From: Bombilactobacillus bombi
Lineage (GTDB): Bacteria > Bacillota > Bacilli > Lactobacillales > Lactobacillaceae
Length of the DNA: 32,809 nucleotides
NCBI RefSeq assembly: GCF_013607485.1
Contig: NZ_SCHP01000014.1
Location: forward strand, 1-32,809
Reading direction: 5' to 3'
Each line of letters opens with the position of its first letter. The stretch's first letter is position 1. Shown here piece by piece: positions 8,412-18,200 of the stretch. The position numbers were made by a program, and so were the translations under genes. The notes under the pieces were generated by a model. It was not told the DNA's origin, searched no databases, and worked only from the letters and a program-made list of their open reading frames with translations.

Positions 8412-8666
8412 TTATTTAGTAAATTTCTGTACAAGACGCTGAATTTGATCAAGTTCATGTGGATCATAATGATCATAATATCCGGCCTCCTGCAAAATTC
8501 GTTTAACTTCGTGTAGAGCTTTTCTTTGCGCCAGCCATTTCTTCATTTCATGGGTCTGATCGATAGGCTCTTGCAGTTTGTCAATACTAGTTAAATCCTC
8601 ATCTAATTGCATCATGACATCAGCAATTTGCTGTAAAGGTGATACATCTGATTTGCTTTGGGTCAT
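8412..8666 (-). CDS. Small 84-residue helical protein, function unknown
   Basis: A highly charged soluble protein (MTQSKSD..., ending VQKFTK) predicted to be almost entirely helical. It has a central QTHEMKKWLAQRKAL segment and a YYDHYDPHEL motif. No signal peptide or membrane segment. A TTG nine bases upstream is in frame, but it abuts the AAAGGAG RBS; the ATG at 8666 has the normal nine-base spacing and is chosen. A TATAAT -10 lies about 22 bases before the start. The gene follows Adh1 without a clear terminator between them, so some of its transcript could come from Adh1 read-through. I do not recognise the family. Confidence 0.72.
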   Translation of the reverse strand: MTQSKSDVSPLQQIADVMMQLDEDLTSIDKLQEPIDQTHEMKKWLAQRKALHEVKRILQEAGYYDHYDPHELDQIQRLVQKFTK

Positions 8667-8687
8667 CTTACTCAACTCCTTTTATTC

Positions 8688-8693
8688 ATTATA
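8688..8693 (-). promoter_or_regulatory. -10 element of the small two-gene unit
   Basis: Perfect minus-strand TATAAT 22 bases before the ATG of the 84-residue gene. The -35 position holds only T-rich sequence. It would give a very short leader with the AAAGGAG RBS near the 5' end. Confidence 0.4.
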
Positions 8694-8805
8694 CAACAAT
8701 ATTCACCCCCTAAAAATTAAGAAACTAGATTCCCCAAATCATCATACCTGTACACTTTAAAAATAGCCTGAGTTGCTTTTCCCAAATTCATTAGAAAAGT
8801 AATTA

Positions 8806-11800
8806 CTACGGCCCAAATGTTAAAGTCCAAGTGATATTAGCCGTATGTTTGCCAGGTTGTTTAACCGCCGAATTGGAAGGTATATCTAATATTGGCCCTG
8901 ACACTTGCTTACCATTTTGATTAAACCATGTTTCCGTGTAATTATTATCCAAATTATTGGTATTAATACCATGTATTACAAGATCTTGCAAAATCTGTGC
9001 TGGCCCCGGCCCGAAATCATAAGTCTTATTAGCCGTCTTATATTTCAAATACTTATTAAAGAAATCCGGGTCATTGTTTTTATCGTTTGTTGAAGCTATT
9101 TCAGCAATCAAGCTGAATTTGGCATCATTATTAGGATTATTGGGATTATTATCTTGAATTTTATTAATTATTGACAAACCATCTGCTTCAATACTATGAG
9201 ATTTGTCAATATTGATTGCACCTTTTGCCGGTACAATCTGTGATTTAAAGACAATTTTTTTAGGAACTCTTAATTCAATCGAACCAATAAAACCATACTT
9301 TAATTCGTTAGTAGTACCTAAATCTTGCACGTTATCCAAGTAATCTATCGAAGTAATCGTATCCGCACCGATTGTCACAGGAGCTGTTAGACTGCTATTC
9401 TTATGAACATTAATTTTACGAGTAATTACAAACTTAATTCCGGGCTTAAAATTGCCCCGTCCATCGGATAGGTCCCCTGTCCCAGTACCTTGATTGAAGA
9501 TATCTGGTGTGTAAATTTTATTAGTATTCAATGAATCCACACTGATAGTTCTAGTGTCTTTGTCGCTAATAGCCTGTATCTCAACATCGCCCACTAAATC
9601 CCAATTTCCTCCTGAATTATTACCACTATCACTACTTGCATCATGTTTAAAGGTAAAGCTATGAACTGGTTTAGTAGTATCACGCGGAGTAAAAGTAGAT
9701 ACCAATTTATGATAACCACTCAAAATCTTACTTCCATTTGAAATTCCATCTCCATAAGGATTATCAGATACTTTCAACACACTCTTATAGGATGGCAAAT
9801 CAATAACTTCATAGTGCCACTCAATTGGATCAGCGGTGTTTATTGCTTGTTGATTAGTAGGAGAAGAATAGTCATTTGCCGAGATCTTCAAGGTATGTTT
9901 TCCCACAGTTTTAGTTGCTCCAGTTATCTGCCAAGAAGTATCTGTTATTAACTTATTATAGCCGTCATCGGGAATCTTCAAGTCCCCATCAGTTGTAATT
10001 ATCTTATTCTTATCATCAGGATCAACAACACCACTCACATGAACATATTTAGCATCAGTATCTCCTTCTTGATAATTGACGGGAACTGAAATTGGTTCAC
10101 CCAAAAGATAGGAATGGCTTTTAGCAGGTTGCAAAGCTAAGTTAACTACCCTTAATTCTTGCGTTGGACTGGCTTGAAAGTTTGTTACAGAATTCAACAA
10201 AATTGTATCAGTCGACTTTAGATGAATTTTACTGTTAGGATGCTGCATATTATAGTCATCAATAAGATCACGAATCTTCAAGGAAAAAATATCGCTATCA
10301 TCAGCAGCTGTAGATTGACCCCATTGTAAATAAGTGTCTTTAACATACTTTGGAGCGGCTACTTGGGATTCAGATGTTTTATTGTTTTTAATGATATCCC
10401 GCGGATTGATACTATTACTATTAGCCGTAGTCACAGCTGACCCAATCATTATTCCCCCATTAGTGAGAATGTTATCATTAATTGAAGGCTTGTGCTTTAA
10501 AGTTTTTGTCTCTGAAGTATCCGTTAGAAAATCCAACTCGTCATTATTATTGATCATCAATTGACTTGGTGTTACTTTATTAGTCACGATTTTACTATTA
10601 GCATCTATTGCCGGTAGAGGAAATAGAGTTACTTCTGGATAATTTTTCATAACGACCGCATCAGAAGCCAGGTTATTTGTAACTGTCCCTAAATCGGTAT
10701 AATCATAGTCTTTAGGATTAGTAGAATTAGCCTTTGTTGAATCCTTAGGATGTCTAATCTGAACACGAACATATGGAGTTTCAGGTAAAAATGGTGTGAC
10801 CTTTTTATTCTTAAGTCCTTCATCTGCCGATGAGGTTTTGGACCAAGAATTATTATTTACAAAACCATTTAAAATATTATCATCAGGATAGAAGTTAGTT
10901 TTTTTCATAACATTGTTTTGCGCATCTTGAACAACATTGCCATTACTATCTAAAAGCGGGATATCTAAGCCAGGACCTGGTAAATCCGACAATTCAATAT
11001 GTCTAAACTCCTTACCTAACATCTGTAACATTGCATTTCTCAAGGGCTGCAATGACTCTTCATCAGGAGCTTGAATATCTGCCCTGCCTATTACATATAG
11101 CATGGGAGCCAAAAGATTATGATAAAACGGCAACGTTAAATGCTGTACCCGAACAGGTCCTATAGGACCTTTGGCAGCATCATAATTTTGACCCACACTA
11201 GTAGGTGCTTGATCTTTATAATGCTCATCAAAAGTGGGCCTAGGTGTAGATGAAACGCCCACATTTTCTCCATTAGTTTTAATATAATTACCATCTTTAT
11301 CTCTCAAGCTGGAATCATTAATTTTGCTATTGTCACCATAAGCGACAACTTTAGTATTGTATACCTCGACATTCCCACCAGAACCAGTAGCTAATAATAC
11401 ATTAGATGGGTTGTCTAGAGCTTCCTTAGGTATCTTATCACCAACTTGCTTAGCCAGATTATTCCAGATGTCCTTGTTAATAACACTCTGAATTGTATTC
11501 AAGGTTGTTTGACTGCCGCCTGTTCTAACGTAGACTAAGGCACTATTAGGACACTGATCATTAACCAGATCTAAAGTCACATTATCTGGATTCTTGATTT
11601 TGATATTCATCTGCCCAGCAGAATACAGCAAATTGATAGGTTCAATCTCACTATTATTAGTGTCCGCTACTGAAATATTAAAGCTACCACCCGTCCTTAC
11701 ATTAATATTCATACCACTACCAACACTCATTAAACCGCCTGAACCACCAGCGTTACTATATTTACCTAAATTTTTAGCTTTAATACTAAATGAACCATGT

Positions 11801-13389
11801 GACAAATTAGCAGTTCCACCAGCCATATCAACTAACGGATAATTGTTATAAATTTGACCATCACTAACAATATTAATTTCCGGTGAGTATGTTTCATTAG
11901 GTACTCTAATATACTCTAAATTAGATTGTGGATCTGCCATTTTAAAAGCGCCCGCTGGTTTTTCTTTAAATAACGTTCGTCTATCTTCCTCAGGCTTGAT
12001 GTGTTGGCTTATATCATATTTACCATCAGCACCAATAGGGTCATTCCCATCTTCACCATCACAATAAATATTGAGTTTAGCACTACCATACAATTTTAAG
12101 TTAGCGTGCTCATTTGAGGCATCAGACGTGAAAAAAATCCCATAATTCATGTTGCTATAATTTTCTCCGCTCCACCCATGAGGATGTATATTGACATTTG
12201 CGCCATCTCTTAATTGAACGGAGCCGGTCATTTCTAATCCATTACTGTTGTATGTAGAACCCATAAAATTACAGTCCTTTTCAAAGATCATTTGATCTTC
12301 TTGAAAAATCTGCTGTGTACCATTTGATTCGGTTAGCCAAATCCATTCTGGATGAACCGGATCTCGATAGCTTCGTACAGAACTAGATACCACATTACCA
12401 GCAATAGTGGATCCAGATGTACCCCTTTGAGTCCAAGAAAGTTGGGATCCAATATATCTGATATTGCGATAGGTAATCCAAGTATAACCACCATCTAGTC
12501 CTTGTTTAGCTCTGTCAACTTTAGTCTTATCATATTCAGGATCATCAGGTTTTAAATGAGCTGTAATATAATTAGTAGCTTTTCCAGTATTGCAGCTCAC
12601 CATACCCCAATATGTAGTACCATAAATACACTTAATATTTTCAATTGTCCAATCTTCTTTATATTCAGTACCACTTTGGCCTCTTAAAGCCAAATTATTA
12701 TAACCCATATTAACCCAATACTGTTTTTGACCGTCAATATCAAGTTGATCATGGCGCATATGAACATCCTCATAATCACCATAACCAGCAGTTACATTAC
12801 CATTATTATCAATAGAATTATTACCATCACTAGTATTTGTTGTGCCAGGATTATAAACATCAACTCCATAGCTACGAGCTGTAACTCCATCCACATCATT
12901 CATGTTAATATTTTTTTCAAGAATTATTTTATGGATTTTAGACACTCCAGAAGGATAAGTAACATTGAACTGGTATCTTAAGCTACTATTTTTTTTCCAA
13001 CCATCTGGATCATTTGAATTCATAGGCCAACTTGGATTAGCCGGATCGTAGATTGCTTCCAAAAATCCTTTGACAGTATTAACTTCGGCAACATAACCAC
13101 CATCACCGTCATCGTACAACTCCAAATCATTATCTGAAGAAGCGTAAGGATTACCATTAGGGTAATTGCCTGGTCCTAAAAGGTTTGTACCACTCGGCAT
13201 AACTCGAGGCATGAACTTATTTTGGCTTAGAGACTGAGCTTGTAGCCCTGGCACCTGGGTAATTACTAAAGGATCAACGGTCGAGGCTTTAAGGACAGTA
13301 TCTGCTTTGACAACGCTGACAACCATCAACAAATTGAAAAATATTATTTCAAAAATTGTTATTGAAAAAGATCGCTTTTTTGTATTCAT
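8806..13389 (-). CDS. Adh1: giant secreted beta-helix surface protein with degenerate WxL C-terminus
   Basis: 1527 residues. A signal peptide (hydrophobic 9-26, likely cut after VVKA near 29) is followed by a linker of about 75 residues and then a right-handed beta-helix region (about 105-700) of the pectate-lyase-like adhesive type. Characteristic segments there are GFLEAIYDP, WTIENIKCIYGTTYWG, YNSNGLEMTGSVQL and VNIHPHG. Blocks shared with the paralogues follow: LRNAMLQMLGKEFRHIELS and DLPGPG near 798, YLLGEPISVPVNYQEGD near 1091, Ig-like VGKHTLKISANDY, and NPYGDG near 1200. The last 150 residues (from about 1375) have a WxL-like framework ending ITWTLTFGP, but the first W-x-L motif is missing. 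There is no LPXTG. Likely role: surface adhesin held non-covalently on the wall; the ligand is unknown. Catalysis is unlikely, as no pectate lyase active site was recognised. RBS AGGGTG; own promoter at 13442-13469. Confidence 0.88.
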   Translation of the reverse strand: MNTKKRSFSITIFEIIFFNLLMVVSVVKADTVLKASTVDPLVITQVPGLQAQSLSQNKFMPRVMPSGTNLLGPGNYPNGNPYASSDNDLELYDDGDGGYVAEVNTVKGFLEAIYDPANPSWPMNSNDPDGWKKNSSLRYQFNVTYPSGVSKIHKIILEKNINMNDVDGVTARSYGVDVYNPGTTNTSDGNNSIDNNGNVTAGYGDYEDVHMRHDQLDIDGQKQYWVNMGYNNLALRGQSGTEYKEDWTIENIKCIYGTTYWGMVSCNTGKATNYITAHLKPDDPEYDKTKVDRAKQGLDGGYTWITYRNIRYIGSQLSWTQRGTSGSTIAGNVVSSSVRSYRDPVHPEWIWLTESNGTQQIFQEDQMIFEKDCNFMGSTYNSNGLEMTGSVQLRDGANVNIHPHGWSGENYSNMNYGIFFTSDASNEHANLKLYGSAKLNIYCDGEDGNDPIGADGKYDISQHIKPEEDRRTLFKEKPAGAFKMADPQSNLEYIRVPNETYSPEINIVSDGQIYNNYPLVDMAGGTANLSHGSFSIKAKNLGKYSNAGGSGGLMSVGSGMNINVRTGGSFNISVADTNNSEIEPINLLYSAGQMNIKIKNPDNVTLDLVNDQCPNSALVYVRTGGSQTTLNTIQSVINKDIWNNLAKQVGDKIPKEALDNPSNVLLATGSGGNVEVYNTKVVAYGDNSKINDSSLRDKDGNYIKTNGENVGVSSTPRPTFDEHYKDQAPTSVGQNYDAAKGPIGPVRVQHLTLPFYHNLLAPMLYVIGRADIQAPDEESLQPLRNAMLQMLGKEFRHIELSDLPGPGLDIPLLDSNGNVVQDAQNNVMKKTNFYPDDNILNGFVNNNSWSKTSSADEGLKNKKVTPFLPETPYVRVQIRHPKDSTKANSTNPKDYDYTDLGTVTNNLASDAVVMKNYPEVTLFPLPAIDANSKIVTNKVTPSQLMINNNDELDFLTDTSETKTLKHKPSINDNILTNGGIMIGSAVTTANSNSINPRDIIKNNKTSESQVAAPKYVKDTYLQWGQSTAADDSDIFSLKIRDLIDDYNMQHPNSKIHLKSTDTILLNSVTNFQASPTQELRVVNLALQPAKSHSYLLGEPISVPVNYQEGDTDAKYVHVSGVVDPDDKNKIITTDGDLKIPDDGYNKLITDTSWQITGATKTVGKHTLKISANDYSSPTNQQAINTADPIEWHYEVIDLPSYKSVLKVSDNPYGDGISNGSKILSGYHKLVSTFTPRDTTKPVHSFTFKHDASSDSGNNSGGNWDLVGDVEIQAISDKDTRTISVDSLNTNKIYTPDIFNQGTGTGDLSDGRGNFKPGIKFVITRKINVHKNSSLTAPVTIGADTITSIDYLDNVQDLGTTNELKYGFIGSIELRVPKKIVFKSQIVPAKGAINIDKSHSIEADGLSIINKIQDNNPNNPNNDAKFSLIAEIASTNDKNNDPDFFNKYLKYKTANKTYDFGPGPAQILQDLVIHGINTNNLDNNYTETWFNQNGKQVSGPILDIPSNSAVKQPGKHTANITWTLTFGP

Positions 13390-13441
13390 TTAAACACCCT
13401 ATTTTTGCTTTTTTATATGTAATCATCCTTAATACACTATA

Positions 13442-13469
13442 AGTATAGTATTTTTCAAACATTTTTCAA
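13442..13469 (-). promoter_or_regulatory. Promoter of Adh1
   Basis: Minus-strand -35 TTGAAA (13464-13469), 16-base spacer, -10 TATACT (13442-13447). The matching position upstream of Adh2 has TTGATA, 16 bases, TATAAT. Conservation of both hexamers and of the 16-base spacing in an otherwise diverging region supports function. Confidence 0.65.
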
Positions 13470-13520
13470 ATTAAAAATTCACTTTTTGAGTACAAAATAT
13501 CGCAAATATTACATACATAA

Positions 13521-13557
13521 AATAAGCAGGTGCTTAACTGCTAAAAAACGGCTTATT
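13521..13557 (-). promoter_or_regulatory. Conserved stem-loop upstream of the Adh1 promoter
   Basis: Inverted repeat aataagc (13521-13527) / gcttatt (13551-13557) around a 23-base loop. The homologous place upstream of Adh2 has aataaag / ctttatt (18087-18119). The two arms changed together, keeping pairing, and both loops contain AAAAAACG. It lies about 50-90 bases upstream of the -35, so it could be an operator, part of a longer leader from a distal promoter, or a relic terminator. Confidence 0.4.
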
Positions 13558-13648
13558 AAAAATAATAATTTTACAAAAATTAAACTGAAGTAAATTACTA
13601 AACTATTTATTTCTTAAAAAACATCGAGACAAAATTACTTAAAACCAC

Positions 13649-13695
13649 AAAAAAAGACAAAAACCACAATTCAAGAGAAAATAGTTTTTGTCTTT
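13649..13695 (-). terminator. Rho-independent terminator of Adh2
   Basis: Perfect 12-bp inverted repeat aaagacaaaaac (13653-13664) / gtttttgtcttt (13684-13695) with a 19-base loop. On the minus strand a T-run of seven follows (13649-13655, partly within the stem). It lies 68 bases after the Adh2 stop. The stem is AT-rich and the loop long, so it may be a moderate terminator. Confidence 0.65.
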
Positions 13696-13762
13696 GCCAA
13701 AAGTTTAAACATCTAGAAAATGATCGATATTAACTTAATCTTATTTACCAAATTAAAATATT

Positions 13763-16700
13763 TCAAGGTCCAAAAGTCAAGGTCCAGGTGATTTGAGCAT
13801 TATTTTTACCAAAAGTTCTAGTTGGATTAGCAGGCGGTATTTCAATAAATGGACCTGCATGCTGTTTACCAGCGGTATCAAACCAATTATTAGAAACATC
13901 TTCCACAGAGCCACTATTAATCATCTTATTTGCTAACACCGAAAAATCAGAAGTAAAGTTTTGGCTATTACTACTTTTTGTAGCTTTATATTTAAAGTAA
14001 TTAGAAAAGACATTATCCAAGCTAGATACTGGTTTGATAGGCGCAATAATGGCAGATAAATTTACTTTCTGATTATCAATGGTATTATTTTTAATGCTTA
14101 ATGCACCTGTCATCGTTTGGATGAAGATATTTCCAGCAGCCGGAACCGGTCTAGATTGATACTTAATAGTTCCGGGAACATTTAAAATTAAAGAGCCAGA
14201 AATATTGTAATCTAAAGAATTGCTCATGCCTAATTTTTGTGAATCATTAACAGCTGATATTGAGGTAATAATATCAGGATTAATATGCACCGCTACCGGT
14301 AAAGACGCTGGATCTTTGGTTGTATCGTCACCTATTTGGCCCTGCCGTTCAACAATAAAAGTAGTCCCAGCTGGAATATTAGAACCAGTAGGAGCAGCAA
14401 CAGCATTATTATCAGCGTCTTTCCAATTCTTAAAGTCGGAAATTTGGTACACTCGACCTTCAGCAAAATCAATCCAGCCCGATTCAATTTTTTTATTGGT
14501 AAGCTGGTCAATATGAGAAGCTTTAATCCGCTGACTAGTAGGCTTCCAATATTTATCTTGGGTAGGGTCATGAGTAATCTTAATTGCATGTAACGGTGCT
14601 TTTCCTTGAGGTGTAAAAGTAGTTACTAACCGATGTGCACCGTTAAGAATTTTAGAATTAGCACTCACCTTATGACCATCTCCGTAAGGATTATTAGCAA
14701 TGCTCATATCTCCACTATAAGCCGGTAAATTTAAAACATTATAGGTCCACGTAATGGCTTGGGAGATTAACTTGCCAGTAGCATCTATTTCAGAAGTAGT
14801 ATTGCCAGCGTCATCTTTACCGGTAAAAGATACAGTGTGTTTGCCAATGGTAGCTGTTTGTCCAGGAATGGCCCAATCATAGTCAGTCATATTCTTAGAA
14901 TCATGCACAATGTTCGAAATGGTTGTCTGCACAGATGTTGTCTGCACTGAGTTGTCACTTGCAACTGTACCGGTTATTTTGATCTGATCATTACCCTTAG
15001 AATTATCGCCATCCTGATACTGGACAGGAACATGAACTATATCTCCTAAAAGAAAATCAGTAGGCTTTTTCTTATCGACTCCCATTATCAAATTAATAAT
15101 TGGCATATTAGAAATCACTGAAGATTGAAAATTAGTTACCACACTAGTCTTGATAACATCGGATGAATTTAAATTAATTCGTTGAGCGGCTGGAAGATTA
15201 CTGTTGTATTTGTCAAGCAGTTTATTAAGGTTAAACTGAAAGTCGTAACCTTCAGTTTGCGATGTCCAAGTGACATCATTAGCCTCTAAATACTTGGGAT
15301 TATTTTTAGAATCTGTAATTGGCTTACCTAAATTTTTAGCGGTATTAACGTCTAAATTACCATCGTTATCTTCCAATAAATTAGGTGTCACTGGATAAAC
15401 TTTAACATCATTAGGATCTGCATTAGCTTTTTGGTTAGCAGCTTTATCGTTGATCTTTGTTCCTAAATCAACAACTGTCCCATCCTTGCGCTGAACTTGG
15501 ACTCTGATTAAGGGTGGGTCAGGTTGGAAAATAGGATCATTAGGATCCTCATTTTCTGGCATTTGCCAAGTCTTGCCGCCTATGTGACCACTAATCATAC
15601 GATCATTCGTTGGATAAATAGCTTGCGGCAATCCTGATATAGATGGTCCAGGTAAATCAGCTAATCTAATGTAACTAAACTCTTTACCATTCATGTCTAT
15701 CATAGCTTGCTTTAATTCCTGTAATTCAGGCTTATCAGGTGCTTGAATAATTTTTTTACCATTTAAATACAATGTAGCTGTAATGGCACCCCGCGAAAAT
15801 GGCAAAACTAATCGTTGCACCCGAACAGGCAAAGGATCAGTAGTTCCCCCAGAAGTATTTGTCGTCTTGGTGTCTCCCATTCCTAAACTGACAATTTTAC
15901 CGTAGCCAGCTTGACCAATGGGAATACCAGGCTGTCCTATTGGTTTTAATTGTTGTTTATTATCACCCCAGGCACTAATACGTGCATCGTAAACGTTAAT
16001 ATCCGATCCACTTCTAGTTGCATCACCATCATTCACAAAAACTAACGCATTATCAGGGCTTTGGTGCTTACGCATATCTAAGACTACATTTTTCGGATTC
16101 ATAATGTTAACATTCATCGTACTATCGGCATACAGTAAATGAATTGGTGAATTAGGATCATTTTGATTATCACCAATCACAATACTAAAGTCACCACCAG
16201 TTTTAACATTAATCAGCATTCCTTCACCAACTGACATTAAGCCCCCAGTATTACCAGTACTATTAGTATAAGAACCTAATTTATCAGCCACTATGCTAAA
16301 TTTGCCATGACCAAGATCGGCTTCCCCACCATACATATTTATTAAAGGATAATTATTATAAATTGCTCCTTCACTTTCAATATTAACTTCCGGCGAAGCA
16401 TTACTGCCAGCCACTTTATGATATTGTAACTTAGCGTCACGGCTTCCCATATAAATACCACCACAAGGTTTTGAAAATACATTATGGTTATCTATGGAAG
16501 AATCAATGTCACTATTAGGATCATCAGTATTGCAATGAATATTTAATTGGGCACTGCCATACAAATCAATATGGGGTGTGCCATCACCCATCGAAATGCC
16601 ATAGGCCATCCCCCCCTTACCATTCTCAGCTGAATAGTCACCATGAGGATACAAATTTACTTTGGAATCATTTCTAAACACTGCGGCACCTGATAATTCT

Positions 16701-17953
16701 AGGCCATTGCCATCATAAGTGTAACCCCAATAGCGACTATGTTCTGCAAATTCCACTTGGTCAACTTGGAAATTTTGCTGGCTGTCCCCTTCACTTCGCC
16801 AAATAAAAGAATTATTAGGTGACTTAAAGGAATATAAAGATTTCGACGTTACCTTACCGGCAATCGTCACCCCTGAAGTACCATTACCAGTCCAAGAAAA
16901 TTGTGATCCAATATAATTGACATCACGATAAGTAATCCAGCTATAACCTCCGTTTAATCCTTGTTGAGCTAAATTTCTATTATAGTCAGAATCTGCATTA
17001 TTAGGATCGCCATTATAGCCAGGATCAGTTGGTTGTTTAATTGGTTTAGGATTCTTAGCTTTAATTCTATTAACAGCTTTGCCCGTATTGCAGCTGATAA
17101 ATCCCCAATAAGTGGTACCGTAAATATTCATATTTTCGATGTTCCAGTCTTCTTTATACGGCTGAGGTCCATTGTAGGTTTTACCGGTATTGATATCTGT
17201 ATATGTGACATTGTTTGTTTCCGGTCCACTCCAAGAATGTCCAGCTAAAGCAAAGTTATTAAAGCCCATGTTGATGTATTTGTTATTGCCATTAATGGTT
17301 AAATAATCATGTCTAATATTAACGTATTTAAAAGATATCTTTAGATCTACTTCATTACCCATTCCTTTATTTGATTTAGGCAAGCGATAATTTAGCTGGA
17401 AAGCATTGGCTGTTTGCGGATCCGCTTTAGTTATATCCATATCTGCCTGCAAAACAATAGTATGAATTTGCGATTGCGGAAGATAGGATTTATTACTTAC
17501 AGCTCCAATTCCTACATCCAAATTTAAATATCCGTTTAAAAATCTCTGTTTCCAGTAAGGTACTTTATTTGGCTGTTTATCAGTTGGATTATTAATATTA
17601 AAATCCCAACTTGGACTTGCCGGATCCCAAATAGCTTCCATTAAGCCTTTAATAGTATAAACATATGCCGTATATGAAGTATATTTAGTATTATCGTCTT
17701 TTACTAACATTAAATCCTTATTATCATAGGGATTATCAGGATAACTGACACCAGGCTTTAAAAAATCCGCTGCATCAGGCATGGACTTAGGCATAATTTT
17801 ATTCACTTTTTTTGGTAGCGCTTGCAAATCAGGGATGCTAGTAGTGATAGTTTGGGGATTAGTAATCGCCGCATCCGTACTAGTAACTATAAGTAAACAG
17901 GAGAATAGCACACATAAAATCACTATTAAAAAAGAAGCTTTTTTTGATATCAT
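13763..17953 (-). CDS. Adh2: giant secreted beta-helix surface protein with degenerate WxL C-terminus
   Basis: 1396 residues. Signal peptide MISKKASFLIVILCVL... with probable cleavage after STDA (about 28). The beta-helix adhesive region spans about 104-660, with segments GLMEAIWDP, WNIENMNIYGTTYWGFISCN, YDGNGLELSGAAVF and VNLYPHG. Then come VRVQRLVLPF near 709, DLPGPS near 764, VRVQVQRKDGTVVDLGT, FLLGDIVHVPVQYQDGD near 968, an Ig-like stretch IGKHTVSFTGKDDAGNTTSE, and NPYGDG near 1080. The C-terminal domain from about 1258 has the order VPGTIKYQ, GALSIKN, WFD-GKQ and final ITWTLTFGP. It is closest in layout to Adh1 and Adh3 and shares its upstream region with Adh1. No LPXTG, no cell-wall repeat. 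Probable adhesin; ligand unknown. Confidence 0.88.
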   Translation of the reverse strand: MISKKASFLIVILCVLFSCLLIVTSTDAAITNPQTITTSIPDLQALPKKVNKIMPKSMPDAADFLKPGVSYPDNPYDNKDLMLVKDDNTKYTSYTAYVYTIKGLMEAIWDPASPSWDFNINNPTDKQPNKVPYWKQRFLNGYLNLDVGIGAVSNKSYLPQSQIHTIVLQADMDITKADPQTANAFQLNYRLPKSNKGMGNEVDLKISFKYVNIRHDYLTINGNNKYINMGFNNFALAGHSWSGPETNNVTYTDINTGKTYNGPQPYKEDWNIENMNIYGTTYWGFISCNTGKAVNRIKAKNPKPIKQPTDPGYNGDPNNADSDYNRNLAQQGLNGGYSWITYRDVNYIGSQFSWTGNGTSGVTIAGKVTSKSLYSFKSPNNSFIWRSEGDSQQNFQVDQVEFAEHSRYWGYTYDGNGLELSGAAVFRNDSKVNLYPHGDYSAENGKGGMAYGISMGDGTPHIDLYGSAQLNIHCNTDDPNSDIDSSIDNHNVFSKPCGGIYMGSRDAKLQYHKVAGSNASPEVNIESEGAIYNNYPLINMYGGEADLGHGKFSIVADKLGSYTNSTGNTGGLMSVGEGMLINVKTGGDFSIVIGDNQNDPNSPIHLLYADSTMNVNIMNPKNVVLDMRKHQSPDNALVFVNDGDATRSGSDINVYDARISAWGDNKQQLKPIGQPGIPIGQAGYGKIVSLGMGDTKTTNTSGGTTDPLPVRVQRLVLPFSRGAITATLYLNGKKIIQAPDKPELQELKQAMIDMNGKEFSYIRLADLPGPSISGLPQAIYPTNDRMISGHIGGKTWQMPENEDPNDPIFQPDPPLIRVQVQRKDGTVVDLGTKINDKAANQKANADPNDVKVYPVTPNLLEDNDGNLDVNTAKNLGKPITDSKNNPKYLEANDVTWTSQTEGYDFQFNLNKLLDKYNSNLPAAQRINLNSSDVIKTSVVTNFQSSVISNMPIINLIMGVDKKKPTDFLLGDIVHVPVQYQDGDNSKGNDQIKITGTVASDNSVQTTSVQTTISNIVHDSKNMTDYDWAIPGQTATIGKHTVSFTGKDDAGNTTSEIDATGKLISQAITWTYNVLNLPAYSGDMSIANNPYGDGHKVSANSKILNGAHRLVTTFTPQGKAPLHAIKITHDPTQDKYWKPTSQRIKASHIDQLTNKKIESGWIDFAEGRVYQISDFKNWKDADNNAVAAPTGSNIPAGTTFIVERQGQIGDDTTKDPASLPVAVHINPDIITSISAVNDSQKLGMSNSLDYNISGSLILNVPGTIKYQSRPVPAAGNIFIQTMTGALSIKNNTIDNQKVNLSAIIAPIKPVSSLDNVFSNYFKYKATKSSNSQNFTSDFSVLANKMINSGSVEDVSNNWFDTAGKQHAGPFIEIPPANPTRTFGKNNAQITWTLTFGP

Positions 17954-18003
17954 TTAAACACCTTATTTTTAACTTTTTTAACTAGAATCATTACTTATTA
18001 CTA

Positions 18004-18031
18004 ATTATAGTTGCTTAATATTATTTATCAA
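18004..18031 (-). promoter_or_regulatory. Promoter of Adh2
   Basis: Minus-strand -35 TTGATA (18026-18031), 16-base spacer, -10 TATAAT (18004-18009), about 50 bases before the ATG. Same layout as the Adh1 promoter. Confidence 0.7.
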
Positions 18032-18086
18032 ACCAAAACTTCACTCAATGAGTTATAAAAATCACAAATATTGTTTAAACAAAATA

Positions 18087-18119
18087 AATAAAGTCTAAAC
18101 TATTAAAAAACGCTTTATT
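18087..18119 (-). promoter_or_regulatory. Conserved stem-loop upstream of the Adh2 promoter
   Basis: Inverted repeat aataaag (18087-18093) / ctttatt (18113-18119), extendable by one pair, 19-base loop. It is the counterpart of the Adh1 upstream element, with compensating base changes in both arms. Confidence 0.4.
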
Positions 18120-18200
18120 TCCAATAGTGATTTTATACTCATTAAAGTCAATTACTGGTGCTATACATAGCCATTTGACTGTCATTCTTATAATATAGCG

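Larger units (their letters stand above)
13390..13762. other. Intergenic region between Adh2 and Adh1
   Basis: 373 bases without a gene. From right to left in the direction of transcription it holds the Adh2 terminator (13653-13695), an AT-rich stretch, a stem-loop-like inverted repeat (13521-13557), the near-palindrome ACTTTTTGAGT (13490-13500), the promoter (13442-13469) and a 50-base leader ending in AGGGTGTTTAAATG. The part from the start codon to about 13560 can be aligned by eye with the region upstream of Adh2, so promoter and leader were duplicated together with the genes. Confidence 0.7.

Noticed and set aside
14220-14593. Overlapping open frames on both strands inside Adh2
   Set aside because: Shadow frames of low-complexity codons in a long gene; no RBS and no recognisable protein features.
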